A stretch of 64,000 bases of DNA from DASZQY01 sp036511595. GTDB taxonomy: Bacteria > Pseudomonadota > Alphaproteobacteria > Rhizobiales > Kaistiaceae. Position 1 is the first letter of the stretch. The number at the start of each line of letters is the position of its first letter. This document shows, piece after piece, positions 19,096 through 26,443 of the stretch. The translations under genes were made by a program, and so were the position numbers. The stretch spans positions 1-64,000 of the forward strand of contig DATCBY010000058.1 of assembly GCA_036511595.1 (NCBI GenBank), read 5' to 3'. The notes below the pieces were generated by a model. It was given only the letters and a program-made list of their open reading frames with translations. It ran no database searches and had not been told where the DNA came from.

Positions 19096-19371
19096 ATGAA
19101 CAAGAATGACCTTATCGCGTCGGTTGCCGACAAGACCGGCATGTCCAAGGCTGGCGCTGGCCAGGCGGTTGATGCGACATTCGATGCCATCACGGACGCG
19201 CTGAAGACGGGCGATGACGTGAAGATTATCGGTTTCGGCAATTTTGCGGTTGCCAATCGCGCGGCCAGCATGGGGCGCAATCCGCGGACCGGCGAGGCCA
19301 TCAAGATCGCGGCCTCCAAAAGCCCCAAATTCAAGGCGGGCAAGGGCCTCAAGGACGCGGTGAACCGTTAG
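19096..19371 (+). CDS. hup: DNA-binding protein HU
   Basis: A 91-residue nucleoid protein of the HU/IHF family. It has the N-terminal helical dimer part MNKNDLIASVADKTGMSKAG and the DNA-bending beta arm containing GRNPRTGEAIKI with the intercalating Pro. It ends KFKAGKGLKDAVNR as in HU-beta. The length and single-gene setting after lon favour HU over IHF. AAGGG upstream of the ATG is the likely ribosome site. Confidence 0.97.
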   Translation: MNKNDLIASVADKTGMSKAGAGQAVDATFDAITDALKTGDDVKIIGFGNFAVANRAASMGRNPRTGEAIKIAASKSPKFKAGKGLKDAVNR

Positions 19372-19523
19372 GTCCAAATGCCCCGCGAACCTGATCAGCC
19401 CCGCGCCGTGTGTGTGGGGCTCATCAACGCGAATGAGCAAGCCGCAAGTGTTTGCACGCAGCGGCGCATGCCGCTCTTCGCTTGCTCCCCGCTCGCTAAC
19501 CGCCTAAATCCCTGCCCGAGAGA

Positions 19524-19599
19524 GGGCGGTTAGCTCAGTTGGTAGAGCGCCACGTTTACACCGTGGATGTCGGGGGTTCGAGTCCCTCACCGCCCACCA
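19524..19599 (+). tRNA. tRNA-Val (TAC)
   Basis: Acceptor arms GGGCGGT and ACCGCCC pair and are followed by ACCA. The anticodon stem CCACG/CGTGG encloses TTTACAC, giving TAC. The D-loop consensus AGCTCAGTTGGTAGAGC and the T loop GTTCGAGTCC are intact. Confidence 0.97.
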
Positions 19600-19712
19600 G
19601 TTTCGTCTCGCTGGTATGGGTTGGCGCCTATCGGGCGACGCCCGTTCTTGACTTGCCGGGGGCCCTCCCTTAACTCAGCCCGTCGCGCGGATTCCGGTCC
19701 GCAGCCGCCCGC

Positions 19713-19789
19713 GGGGGCGTAGCTCAGTTGGTTAGAGTGCCGGCCTGTCACGCCGGAGGTCGCGGGTTCGAGCCCCGTCGCTCCCGCCA
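19713..19789 (+). tRNA. tRNA-Asp (GTC)
   Basis: Acceptor arms GGGGGCG and CGCTCCC pair with one G-U, followed by GCCA. The anticodon stem CCGGC/GCCGG encloses CTGTCAC, giving GTC. It lies 113 bases after tRNA-Val; the two could share a transcript. Confidence 0.97.
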
Positions 19790-19929
19790 GTTCCTCAAAT
19801 CTCCTCATGGCGAGATCGCTAGCGGCTGTCGCCGTGCTTTTCGGCCGAATTTTGGCAGGCAGCGTCATGGAACTGTAGCGGGTGTGTCGAGTTGTTTTCT
19901 TGAGGGCGGCAATCACGGGAGGCGTCATC

Positions 19930-20220
19930 ATGACGACCAAGATTCTGAGTGCATTGGCGGCGCTTGCGATTGCGGGCGGGATGGTCGCTGCCGCGCCAGC
20001 CGCGCAAGCAGCCGGCGTGGGCATCTATGTCAACCCCGGAATTGCCCCTCCGGGGCCGTCGAACTGCTGGCATTGGAGCCACCACCAGCGTCGCTGGGTG
20101 TGGGCGTGCAGTTCACCGGAGTATTACCCCTACTACAACTCGCCAGGTCCGATCCTCGGCTTCTCGTTCGGCTCAGGCCCAAATTACGGCCCGGATCATC
20201 ACCGCCGCCGGATGCGCTAA
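19930..20220 (+). CDS. Small exported Tyr/Pro/His-rich protein
   Basis: A 96-residue product with a clear Sec signal peptide (MTTKILSALAALAIAGG, cleavage probably after AQA or AQAA). The mature part is rich in Gly, Pro, Tyr, Trp, Ser and His, has two cysteines (SNCWHW and WACSSPEYYPYY) and a basic tail HHRRRMR. GGGAGG seven to eight bases before the ATG supports the start, and a strong terminator follows the stop, so this looks like a real single-gene unit. Small exported proteins of this composition are frequent in alphaproteobacteria. No function is known to me. Confidence 0.75.
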   Translation: MTTKILSALAALAIAGGMVAAAPAAQAAGVGIYVNPGIAPPGPSNCWHWSHHQRRWVWACSSPEYYPYYNSPGPILGFSFGSGPNYGPDHHRRRMR

Positions 20221-20238
20221 TCCGGGCTTCAATTAAAG

Positions 20239-20270
20239 TCCCCGGCCGCAGATGCAGCCGGGGATTTTTT
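20239..20270 (+). terminator. Rho-independent terminator after the small exported protein
   Basis: An eight-pair stem TCCCCGGC (20239-20246) / GCCGGGGA (20257-20264) with a ten-base loop is followed by TTTTTT. It separates the upstream gene from the nuo operon. Confidence 0.9.
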
Positions 20271-20499
20271 ACGTGCAAACCGTCGCAGTTGCGGTTTGGA
20301 ACGGTTTCAGGCTTGCGACTTCAGGTCGCCTCGGCTAAGCCACGAAATTACGGTTCGCCGCCGCAAGATTCCTTGTTTTTCGACCCCTCCGACGAGCCTC
20401 CGCGACTGATTGCCAATGGACGCCTTCTCAGGCACCTTGCGTTGCAGCAATCGCTAAAATGGCGGCGGGGATGCCCGCGACAACGCAGAGGAAGGTGGC

Positions 20500-20865
20500 A
20501 TGGGATCCCTGTTGAGCGCCTATCTTCCCGTGGTGATCTTCATGGGGGTCGCCGCGCTCATCGGCCTGGCGCTGCTGGTGGCTCCATTTGTCGTTGCGTT
20601 CAAAAGTCCGGACCCGGAAAAACTGTCCGCCTATGAGTGCGGCTTCGACGCCTTCGACGATGCGCGCATGCAGTTCGACATCCGCTTCTATCTCGTCGCT
20701 ATCCTGTTCATCATCTTCGACCTGGAGGTCGCATTCCTGTTTCCGTGGGCGGCGGCCTTCGGTCATTTGGGCTGGTTCGGATTCTGGTCGATGATGGCGT
20801 TCCTCGGCGTCCTCACGATCGGCTTCGCGTACGAGTGGCGGAAGGGAGCACTGGAATGGGATTGA
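20500..20865 (+). CDS. nuoA: NADH-quinone oxidoreductase subunit A
   Basis: A 121-residue membrane subunit of complex I with three transmembrane helices. The family loop SAYECGFDAFDDARMQFDIRFYL (about residues 45-67) carries the conserved Cys and acidic residues near the quinone site. GAGGAAGG precedes the ATG. It opens the nuo operon; the 229 bases between the previous terminator and this start must hold the promoter, but no clear -35/-10 pair was seen. It overlaps nuoB by ten bases. Confidence 0.97.
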   Translation: MGSLLSAYLPVVIFMGVAALIGLALLVAPFVVAFKSPDPEKLSAYECGFDAFDDARMQFDIRFYLVAILFIIFDLEVAFLFPWAAAFGHLGWFGFWSMMAFLGVLTIGFAYEWRKGALEWD

Positions 20866-21413
20866 GCGCCACCGCTGCGCCAATCGGGTCCTCCGTCGGA
20901 CAGCCGGCGGTGCGGCCGGACGATCCGTTCGTCCGCGACGTCAACAACGAGTTGGCCGACAAGGGCTTCCTGCTGACCACCGCCGAAGACCTGATCGTCT
21001 GGGCGCGGACAGGCTCTTTGATGTGGATGACATTCGGGCTGGCTTGCTGCGCCGTCGAGATGATGCAGATGGCCGGCCCGCGCTACGACGTGGAGCGTTT
21101 CGGCTTCGCGCCGCGGGCCTCTCCGCGCCAGTCCGACGTGATGATCGTCGCCGGCACGCTCACCAACAAGATGGCCCCCGCGCTCCGCAAGGTCTACGAC
21201 CAGATGCCGGAGCCGCGCTACGTCATCTCCATGGGATCGTGCGCGAACGGCGGCGGCTACTATCATTATTCCTATTCGGTGGTGCGCGGCTGCGATCGTA
21301 TCGTGCCCGTCGACATCTATGTCCCGGGCTGTCCGCCGACCGCCGAGGCGCTGCTCTACGGCGTCCTGCTTCTCCAGAAGAAGATACGGCGCACCGGAAC
21401 GATCGAACGCTGA
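20856..21413 (+). CDS. nuoB: NADH-quinone oxidoreductase subunit B
   Basis: A 185-residue peripheral-arm subunit that holds cluster N2, the last iron-sulphur cluster before quinone. Its ligands are visible: the tandem cysteines in GLACCAVEMM, the Cys in GSCANGGG and the Cys in VPGCPPTAEAL. The ATG at 20856 overlaps the end of nuoA. An upstream in-frame extension exists but lies inside nuoA and does not fit the family. Confidence 0.98.
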   Translation: MGLSATAAPIGSSVGQPAVRPDDPFVRDVNNELADKGFLLTTAEDLIVWARTGSLMWMTFGLACCAVEMMQMAGPRYDVERFGFAPRASPRQSDVMIVAGTLTNKMAPALRKVYDQMPEPRYVISMGSCANGGGYYHYSYSVVRGCDRIVPVDIYVPGCPPTAEALLYGVLLLQKKIRRTGTIER

Positions 21414-21420
21414 GGGGCCC

Positions 21421-22032
21421 TTGGAAGAGACGTTGAAGGCTCTTGGCGAGATCATTGTGGCGGAGCGCGGCAGCGCCGTCAGCGCGTGGCAGGTCGCCAA
21501 TCGCGAGCTGACGATGGTGGTGTCCGCGGCCGAGATCGTCGCCTTCGTGCGCTTCCTCCGCGACGACCCGCGCCTCGGCTTCATATCTCTCACGGACGTT
21601 TGCGGCGTCGACTGGCCGGCGCGCGAGAAGCGCTTCGACGTCGTCTATCATCTCCTCAGTCCGCGCCAGAACGTCCGCATCCGCCTCAAGGTGATGACCG
21701 ACGAGGAAACGCCGGTGCCGTCGATTACGCCGGTTTATCCCGGAGCCAACTGGTTCGAGCGCGAGGCATACGACTTCTACGGCATCCTGTTTACCGGGCA
21801 TCCCGATCTCCGCCGCATCCTCACCGACTACGGCTTCGACGGGCACCCGTTGCGCAAAGACTTCCCGCTGACCGGCTTCGTAGAGGTGCGCTACGACGAC
21901 GAGCGCAAGCGGGTTGTCTACGAGCCGGTAAAGCTGGCGCAGGAGTTCCGCGATTTCGATTTCCTGTCGCCGTGGGAGGGGACGGACTACGTGCTGCCCG
22001 GCGACGAGAAAGCGGGGAAGGGGAACGCATGA
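21421..22032 (+). CDS. nuoC: NADH-quinone oxidoreductase subunit C
   Basis: The 30 kDa subunit, about 203 residues, which packs against NuoD. The signature is YPGANWFEREAYDFYGILFTGHPDLRR (given here in part: WFEREAYDFYG), followed by DYGFDGHPLRKDFPLTG. No ATG suits the N terminus. A TTG at 21421, seven bases after the nuoB stop with GAGGGG just before it, gives the expected length and is the proposed start. The stop overlaps the ATG of the thioesterase gene (ATGA). NuoC and NuoD are separate here, unlike the E. coli fusion. Confidence 0.95.
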   Translation: MEETLKALGEIIVAERGSAVSAWQVANRELTMVVSAAEIVAFVRFLRDDPRLGFISLTDVCGVDWPAREKRFDVVYHLLSPRQNVRIRLKVMTDEETPVPSITPVYPGANWFEREAYDFYGILFTGHPDLRRILTDYGFDGHPLRKDFPLTGFVEVRYDDERKRVVYEPVKLAQEFRDFDFLSPWEGTDYVLPGDEKAGKGNA

Positions 22033-22457
22033 AGGCGACGCTTCAGCCCGGCCTGACGCACAGCTTTGCCTTCGTCGTGCCGGCGGACAAGACCGTGCCG
22101 CATCTTTATCCGGAGGCCGCGGACTTCGCGGTCATGCCGGAGGTTTTTGCCAGCGGTTTCATGGTCGGCCTGATGGAATGGACGTGTATCCAGATGATCG
22201 CGCCGCATCTCGACCGGGGTGAGGGGTCTTTGGGCACGCATATCAATGTCAGCCATGTGGCCGCGACACCGCCGGGCCTCACCATCACTGTCGATGCGAA
22301 ATGCGCGGCCGTCGAAGGGCGGAAGCTGACTTTCGACGTCAAGGCCCACGACGGCGTCGACACGATCGGCGAAGGCAGCCACCAGCGCACCGTCGTGAGC
22401 TGGGACCGCTTCAACGCGCGGGTGGCCGACAAGGCCGCGCGGGCGCTTCGGAACTGA
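22029..22457 (+). CDS. FlK-type hotdog acyl-CoA thioesterase inside the nuo operon
   Basis: A 142-residue single hotdog-fold protein that closely resembles FlK, the fluoroacetyl-CoA thioesterase of Streptomyces cattleya. The helix segment FASGFMVGLMEW and the strand GTHINVSHVAATPPG match it almost word for word. The FlK catalytic positions are all occupied: Ser42 (Thr in FlK), Glu50 and His76, with Gly69 and the HQR arginine also kept. It would hydrolyse a small acyl-CoA; the substrate is unknown, and fluoroacetyl-CoA is not implied. The start overlaps the nuoC stop and nuoD begins two bases after its stop, so it must be co-transcribed with complex I genes. Confidence 0.85.
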   Translation: MKATLQPGLTHSFAFVVPADKTVPHLYPEAADFAVMPEVFASGFMVGLMEWTCIQMIAPHLDRGEGSLGTHINVSHVAATPPGLTITVDAKCAAVEGRKLTFDVKAHDGVDTIGEGSHQRTVVSWDRFNARVADKAARALRN

Positions 22458-22459
22458 CC

Positions 22460-23650
22460 ATGGCCGAGAGCGACGTCCGCACCTTCACCATCAACTTCGG
22501 GCCGCAGCATCCCGCTGCGCACGGCGTGCTGCGCCTGGTGCTCGAACTCGACGGCGAGGTGATCGAGCGGGTCGATCCGCATATCGGGCTGCTGCATCGG
22601 GGTACCGAGAAGCTGATCGAGCACAAGACCTACCTGCAGGCGGTACCGTATTTCGACCGGCTCGACTATGTCGCGCCGATGAACCAGGAGCACGCCTTTG
22701 CGCTGGCAACAGAGAAGTTGCTGGGCATCACGGTGCCGCGGCGCGGGCAGCTTATCCGGGTTCTGTTTTGCGAGATCGGACGGCTGCTGAACCACATGCT
22801 GGGCGTGCCGGCGCTGGCCCTCGATGTCGGCGCGCTGACGCCGCCGCTGTGGGGCTTCGAAGCGCGCGAGAAGATGATGGTGTTCTACGAGCGCGCCTCG
22901 GGCAGCCGCATGCACGCCGCTTACTTCCGGCCAGGTGGGGTGCACCAGGACCTGCCGCAGAAGCTGATCGACGACATCGAGGCGTTCTGCGATCCCTTCC
23001 TGCGGGTGGTCGACGACATGGATACGCTGCTGTCCGGCAACCGCATCTTCAAGCAGCGGAACGTCGATATAGGAGTGGTCAGCCTGGAGGACGCCTGGAA
23101 GTGGGGTTTCTCCGGCGTCATGGTGCGCGGCTCCGGCGCGGTGTGGGATCTTCGCAAGGCGCAGCCGTACGAATGCTACGCCGAGATGGAGTTCGACATT
23201 CCGGTCGGCAAGAACGGCGACTGCTTCGATCGTTATCTCATCCGGATGGAGGAGATGCGGCAGTCGATTCGCATCATGAAGCAGGTGATTGCGTTGCTGA
23301 ACGCGCCGGGCGGGCAGGGTCCGGTGTCTTCCACAGACGGCAAGGTCGTGCCGCCAAGCCGCGGCGAGATGAAGCGCTCGATGGAGGCGCTGATCCATCA
23401 CTTCAAGCTCTACACCGAAGGCTACCATGTGCCTGCCGGCGAGGTTTACGCCGCGGTCGAAGCGCCGAAGGGCGAGTTCGGCGTCTATCTGATCGCCGAC
23501 GGCACCAACAAGCCGTACCGCTGCAAAATCCGCGCGCCGGGCTTCGCCCACCTCAGCGGCATGGACTATATCAGCCGCGGGCACATGCTGGCGGACATAA
23601 CCGCCATTCTGGGCTCACTCGACATTGTTTTCGGGGAGGTGGATCGATGA
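22460..23650 (+). CDS. nuoD: NADH-quinone oxidoreductase subunit D
   Basis: The 49 kDa subunit, 396 residues, which forms the quinone pocket with NuoB. The N terminus has the conserved TINFGPQHPAAHGVLRLVLEL, with the His that contacts quinone. HIGLLHRGTEKLIE and the C-terminal KAPKGEFGVYL-like block (EAPKGEFGVYLIADG) plus DIVFGEVDR complete the family pattern. The last four bases overlap the start of the small exported protein gene. Confidence 0.98.
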   Translation: MAESDVRTFTINFGPQHPAAHGVLRLVLELDGEVIERVDPHIGLLHRGTEKLIEHKTYLQAVPYFDRLDYVAPMNQEHAFALATEKLLGITVPRRGQLIRVLFCEIGRLLNHMLGVPALALDVGALTPPLWGFEAREKMMVFYERASGSRMHAAYFRPGGVHQDLPQKLIDDIEAFCDPFLRVVDDMDTLLSGNRIFKQRNVDIGVVSLEDAWKWGFSGVMVRGSGAVWDLRKAQPYECYAEMEFDIPVGKNGDCFDRYLIRMEEMRQSIRIMKQVIALLNAPGGQGPVSSTDGKVVPPSRGEMKRSMEALIHHFKLYTEGYHVPAGEVYAAVEAPKGEFGVYLIADGTNKPYRCKIRAPGFAHLSGMDYISRGHMLADITAILGSLDIVFGEVDR

Positions 23651-23892
23651 AGTTCAATCGCGGACTGGCAGCCGCTCTCGGCCTCATGCTAGTTGCGACT
23701 TCGGTGTTGGCGGCCGACGCGCCGACGGTCAAGTCGCTGCTCGCCGACGGCTATTCGGTGGTGGGTGCGGTCGCTTCGCCGATCGGTCCGGGCGTGTTGC
23801 TGGAGAAAGGCGCCAGTGTCTACATGTGCTTCATCGCCGAGACGCCGAATTCGCCGACCGTCAAGACCAACTACTGCAAGCCGGTCGAATAG
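23647..23892 (+). CDS. Small exported two-cysteine protein between nuoD and nuoE
   Basis: An 81-residue protein that starts inside the nuoD stop (ATGA) and ends two bases before the nuoE ATG. Residues 1-22 form a Sec signal peptide (KFNRGLAAALGLMLVATSVLA). The mature part of about 59 residues has two cysteines, in YMCFIAE and NYCKPVE, that could form a periplasmic disulphide. No family function is known to me. Tight overlap on both sides shows it is part of the operon. It could be an assembly or quality-control factor for the envelope, but that is speculation. Confidence 0.75.
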   Translation: MKFNRGLAAALGLMLVATSVLAADAPTVKSLLADGYSVVGAVASPIGPGVLLEKGASVYMCFIAETPNSPTVKTNYCKPVE

Positions 23893-23894
23893 CG

Positions 23895-24653
23895 ATGACG
23901 GTTCGTCGCCTTTCCGAAGATCAGCCGACGAGCTTCGCGTTCAGCGAGGCAAATCTCGCTTGGGCGAAGCGCGAGATGGCCAAGTATCCGGAAGGGCGTC
24001 AGGCCTCGGCGGTGATCTCGCTGCTCTGGCGCGCGCAGGAGCAGGAAGGCTGGGTGAGCGAGCCGGCGATCCGGGTCGTCGGCGAGATGCTCGGCATGGC
24101 GCGCATCCGCGTACTGGAGATCGCTACGTTCTACACGATGTTTCATCTGGAGCCGGTGGGCGCCAAGGCGCACATCCAGGTGTGCGGCACGACGCCGTGC
24201 TGGCTGCGCGGCGCTGAGCAACTGAAGCAGGTCTGCCGCGAGCGTATTCATCCGGAACAGCATCACCTTTCCGCGGATGGCGCGTTCTCGTGGGAGGAAG
24301 TCGAGTGCATCGGCGCCTGCGTGAATGCGCCCCTCGTCCAGGTCAACGCGGATACCTTCGAGGACCTTACTGCCGACAGCTTCAACAAGCTGATCGACGA
24401 TTTCGCCGCGGGGCGCGAAGTTCGGCCCGGCCCTCAGGTCGAGCGCCAATTCTCGGCGCCCCTGGGCGGCCCGACGACGCTAACGGGCGAGATTTATCGG
24501 CCGGGATCGCGGCTGTGGACGCCGCCTCCGCCAGTGATGACCGACGCCGACGCGAAGAAGCCTACGGCAGGCGCCAGCGTGCGCGAGTCGCCGGAGCCTC
24601 CGGTGCAGAATAATCCCGAAGACAAGAAGCCAAACCCGGTGTCGAAGGTCTAG
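23895..24653 (+). CDS. nuoE: NADH-quinone oxidoreductase subunit E
   Basis: The 24 kDa thioredoxin-like subunit that carries the [2Fe-2S] cluster N1a. The four ligands are Cys97 and Cys102 (CGTTPC) and Cys138 and Cys142 (CIGAC). The protein is 252 residues, longer than the roughly 160-170 of E. coli. The extra C-terminal 80 or so residues are Pro-, Lys- and Thr-rich and probably disordered (ending DKKPNPVSKV). Extended NuoE proteins are known in alphaproteobacteria. The ATG at 23895 lies two bases after the preceding stop. Confidence 0.97.
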   Translation: MTVRRLSEDQPTSFAFSEANLAWAKREMAKYPEGRQASAVISLLWRAQEQEGWVSEPAIRVVGEMLGMARIRVLEIATFYTMFHLEPVGAKAHIQVCGTTPCWLRGAEQLKQVCRERIHPEQHHLSADGAFSWEEVECIGACVNAPLVQVNADTFEDLTADSFNKLIDDFAAGREVRPGPQVERQFSAPLGGPTTLTGEIYRPGSRLWTPPPPVMTDADAKKPTAGASVRESPEPPVQNNPEDKKPNPVSKV

Positions 24654-24660
24654 GCCGTCC

Positions 24661-25971
24661 ATGCTCGCCGACAAGGATCGCATCTTCACCAATCTCTACG
24701 GCCTCGAGGACTGGGGCCTGAAGGGCGCGATCGCGCGCGGCCAGTGGGACGGCACCAAGGCGATTCTCGACAAGGGCCGCGACTGGATCATCAACGAGAT
24801 GAAGGCGTCGGGCCTGCGCGGACGGGGCGGGGCAGGGTTCGGCACCGGCCTGAAATGGTCGTTCATGCCCAAGACTTCGGACGGCCGGCCGCACTATCTT
24901 ATTGTCAACGCTGACGAATCCGAGCCGGGTACGTGCAAGGATCGCGAAATCCTGCGTCACGACCCGCATACGCTGGTCGAGGGTTGCCTGGTCGCGAGTT
25001 TCGCCATGGGCGCGCACATCGCGATCATTTACGTGCGCGGCGAATTCATCCGCGAGCGCGAGCACCTGCAGGCGGCGGTCGATCAGGCCCGCGACGCCGG
25101 CCTCATCGGCAAGGACAACAAGAACGGCTGGGACTTCGAGATCATCGTCCACCACGGAGCCGGCGCCTACATCTGCGGCGAGGAAACGGCGCTGCTGGAA
25201 TCACTGGAAGGCAAGAAGGGCATGCCGCGCCTGAAGCCGCCGTTCCCGGCGAGCGTGGGCGTCTATGGCTCGCCGACGACGGTCAATAACGTCGAGTCGA
25301 TCGCGGTGGCGCCGACCATTCTGCGCCGCGGCGGCGCGTGGTTCGCGAGCTTCGGCAGGCCCAACAATGTCGGCACGAAGCTCTTCTGCATCTCCGGGCA
25401 TGTCGAGCGGCCATGCACGGTCGAGGAGACGATGGGGATCACTCTGCGCGAGCTGGTCGAGCGGCACTGTGGCGGCGTGCGCGGCGGCTGGGACAATCTG
25501 CTGGCGGTCATTCCGGGCGGCGCGTCGGTGCGCTGCCTGCCGGCGAACCAGTGCGACGATCTCATCATGGATTTCGACTCGCTCGCCAAGCTACGTTCCG
25601 GCCTCGGCACGGCGGCGGTGATCGTGATGGACAAGTCGACCGACATCGTCCGCGCGATCTCGCGGCTATCCTATTTCTACAAGCACGAGAGCTGCGGCCA
25701 GTGTACGCCGTGCCGCGAGGGCACCGGCTGGATGTGGCGCGTGCTGGAGCGCATGGCCGAGGGGCGCGCGGAGAAGCGCGAGATCGACATGCTGCTCGAG
25801 GTGACGACACAGGTGGAGGGCCACACGATCTGCGCGCTGGGCGACGCAGCGGCGTGGCCGGTGCAGGGGCTGATCGCGCATTTCCGTCCGGAGATCGAGC
25901 GGCGCATCGACAACTATCACGGCGCGCGTCCCTCGGTCGGCGAGCCGGTCATCGCCGAGGCGGCGGAGTAG
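24661..25971 (+). CDS. nuoF: NADH-quinone oxidoreductase subunit F
   Basis: The 51 kDa NADH-oxidising subunit, 436 residues. The NADH/FMN site shows GLRGRGGAGFGTGLKW (about residues 43-58), NADESEPGTCKDREI and GAGAYICGEETALLESLEG. The [4Fe-4S] N3 ligands are in ESCGQCTPCREG (about residues 342-353) with the fourth Cys in HTICALGDAAAWP. It accepts electrons from NADH via FMN. Confidence 0.98.
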   Translation: MLADKDRIFTNLYGLEDWGLKGAIARGQWDGTKAILDKGRDWIINEMKASGLRGRGGAGFGTGLKWSFMPKTSDGRPHYLIVNADESEPGTCKDREILRHDPHTLVEGCLVASFAMGAHIAIIYVRGEFIREREHLQAAVDQARDAGLIGKDNKNGWDFEIIVHHGAGAYICGEETALLESLEGKKGMPRLKPPFPASVGVYGSPTTVNNVESIAVAPTILRRGGAWFASFGRPNNVGTKLFCISGHVERPCTVEETMGITLRELVERHCGGVRGGWDNLLAVIPGGASVRCLPANQCDDLIMDFDSLAKLRSGLGTAAVIVMDKSTDIVRAISRLSYFYKHESCGQCTPCREGTGWMWRVLERMAEGRAEKREIDMLLEVTTQVEGHTICALGDAAAWPVQGLIAHFRPEIERRIDNYHGARPSVGEPVIAEAAE

Positions 25972-25975
25972 GGCG

Positions 25976-26440
25976 ATGCATATCGCTGAGCTCAACATCG
26001 GCCGGTTGCTCTACCCGATAGACGATCCCCGACTGGCGGATTTCGTGGACAGTCTCGCCCGCGTCAACGCGCTGGCGGAGCGCCTGCCGGGCTTTGTCTG
26101 GCGTCTGGTTGGCGAAGACCCGGGCAACGCACTCGATGTGCGTCCGTTCTCGGACCCGACGCTTGCCGTCAACATGAGCGTCTGGGCGACGGTTTCGGAT
26201 TTGGAGAACTTCGTCTGGAAGACCCTCCATCAGCGCTTCTACAGCCGCAAGGCCGAATGGTTCGAGAAGCTGAAGTCGCACCATCTCGTCATGTGGTACG
26301 TGGCTCAGGGGCATGTCCCGACCCTCGTGGAGGCGGAACAGCGGCTGGAGCACCTCGACCGGAACGGAAATAGCGACTTCGCCTTCGATTGGTCGCACCT
26401 GGAGCACGTCAAGCTCTGGCAGACCCAGAGGTGTGGATAG
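25976..26440 (+). CDS. DUF3291 domain protein between nuoF and nuoG
   Basis: A 154-residue cytoplasmic protein whose pattern matches the DUF3291 family, a dimeric alpha/beta-barrel-type fold. Matching segments are AELNIGRLLYPIDDPRLADFV near the start (given here as AELNIGRLLYP), GFVWRLVGEDP, NMSVWATVSDLENFV and HHLVMWYVAQGHVPTLVEA. The family occurs in many bacteria without an assigned reaction; some related barrels act on small hydrophobic ligands. It starts four bases after nuoF and ends three bases before nuoG, so it is an operon member. Its role in complex I, if any, is unknown. Confidence 0.8.
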   Translation: MHIAELNIGRLLYPIDDPRLADFVDSLARVNALAERLPGFVWRLVGEDPGNALDVRPFSDPTLAVNMSVWATVSDLENFVWKTLHQRFYSRKAEWFEKLKSHHLVMWYVAQGHVPTLVEAEQRLEHLDRNGNSDFAFDWSHLEHVKLWQTQRCG

Positions 26441-26443
26441 GCC

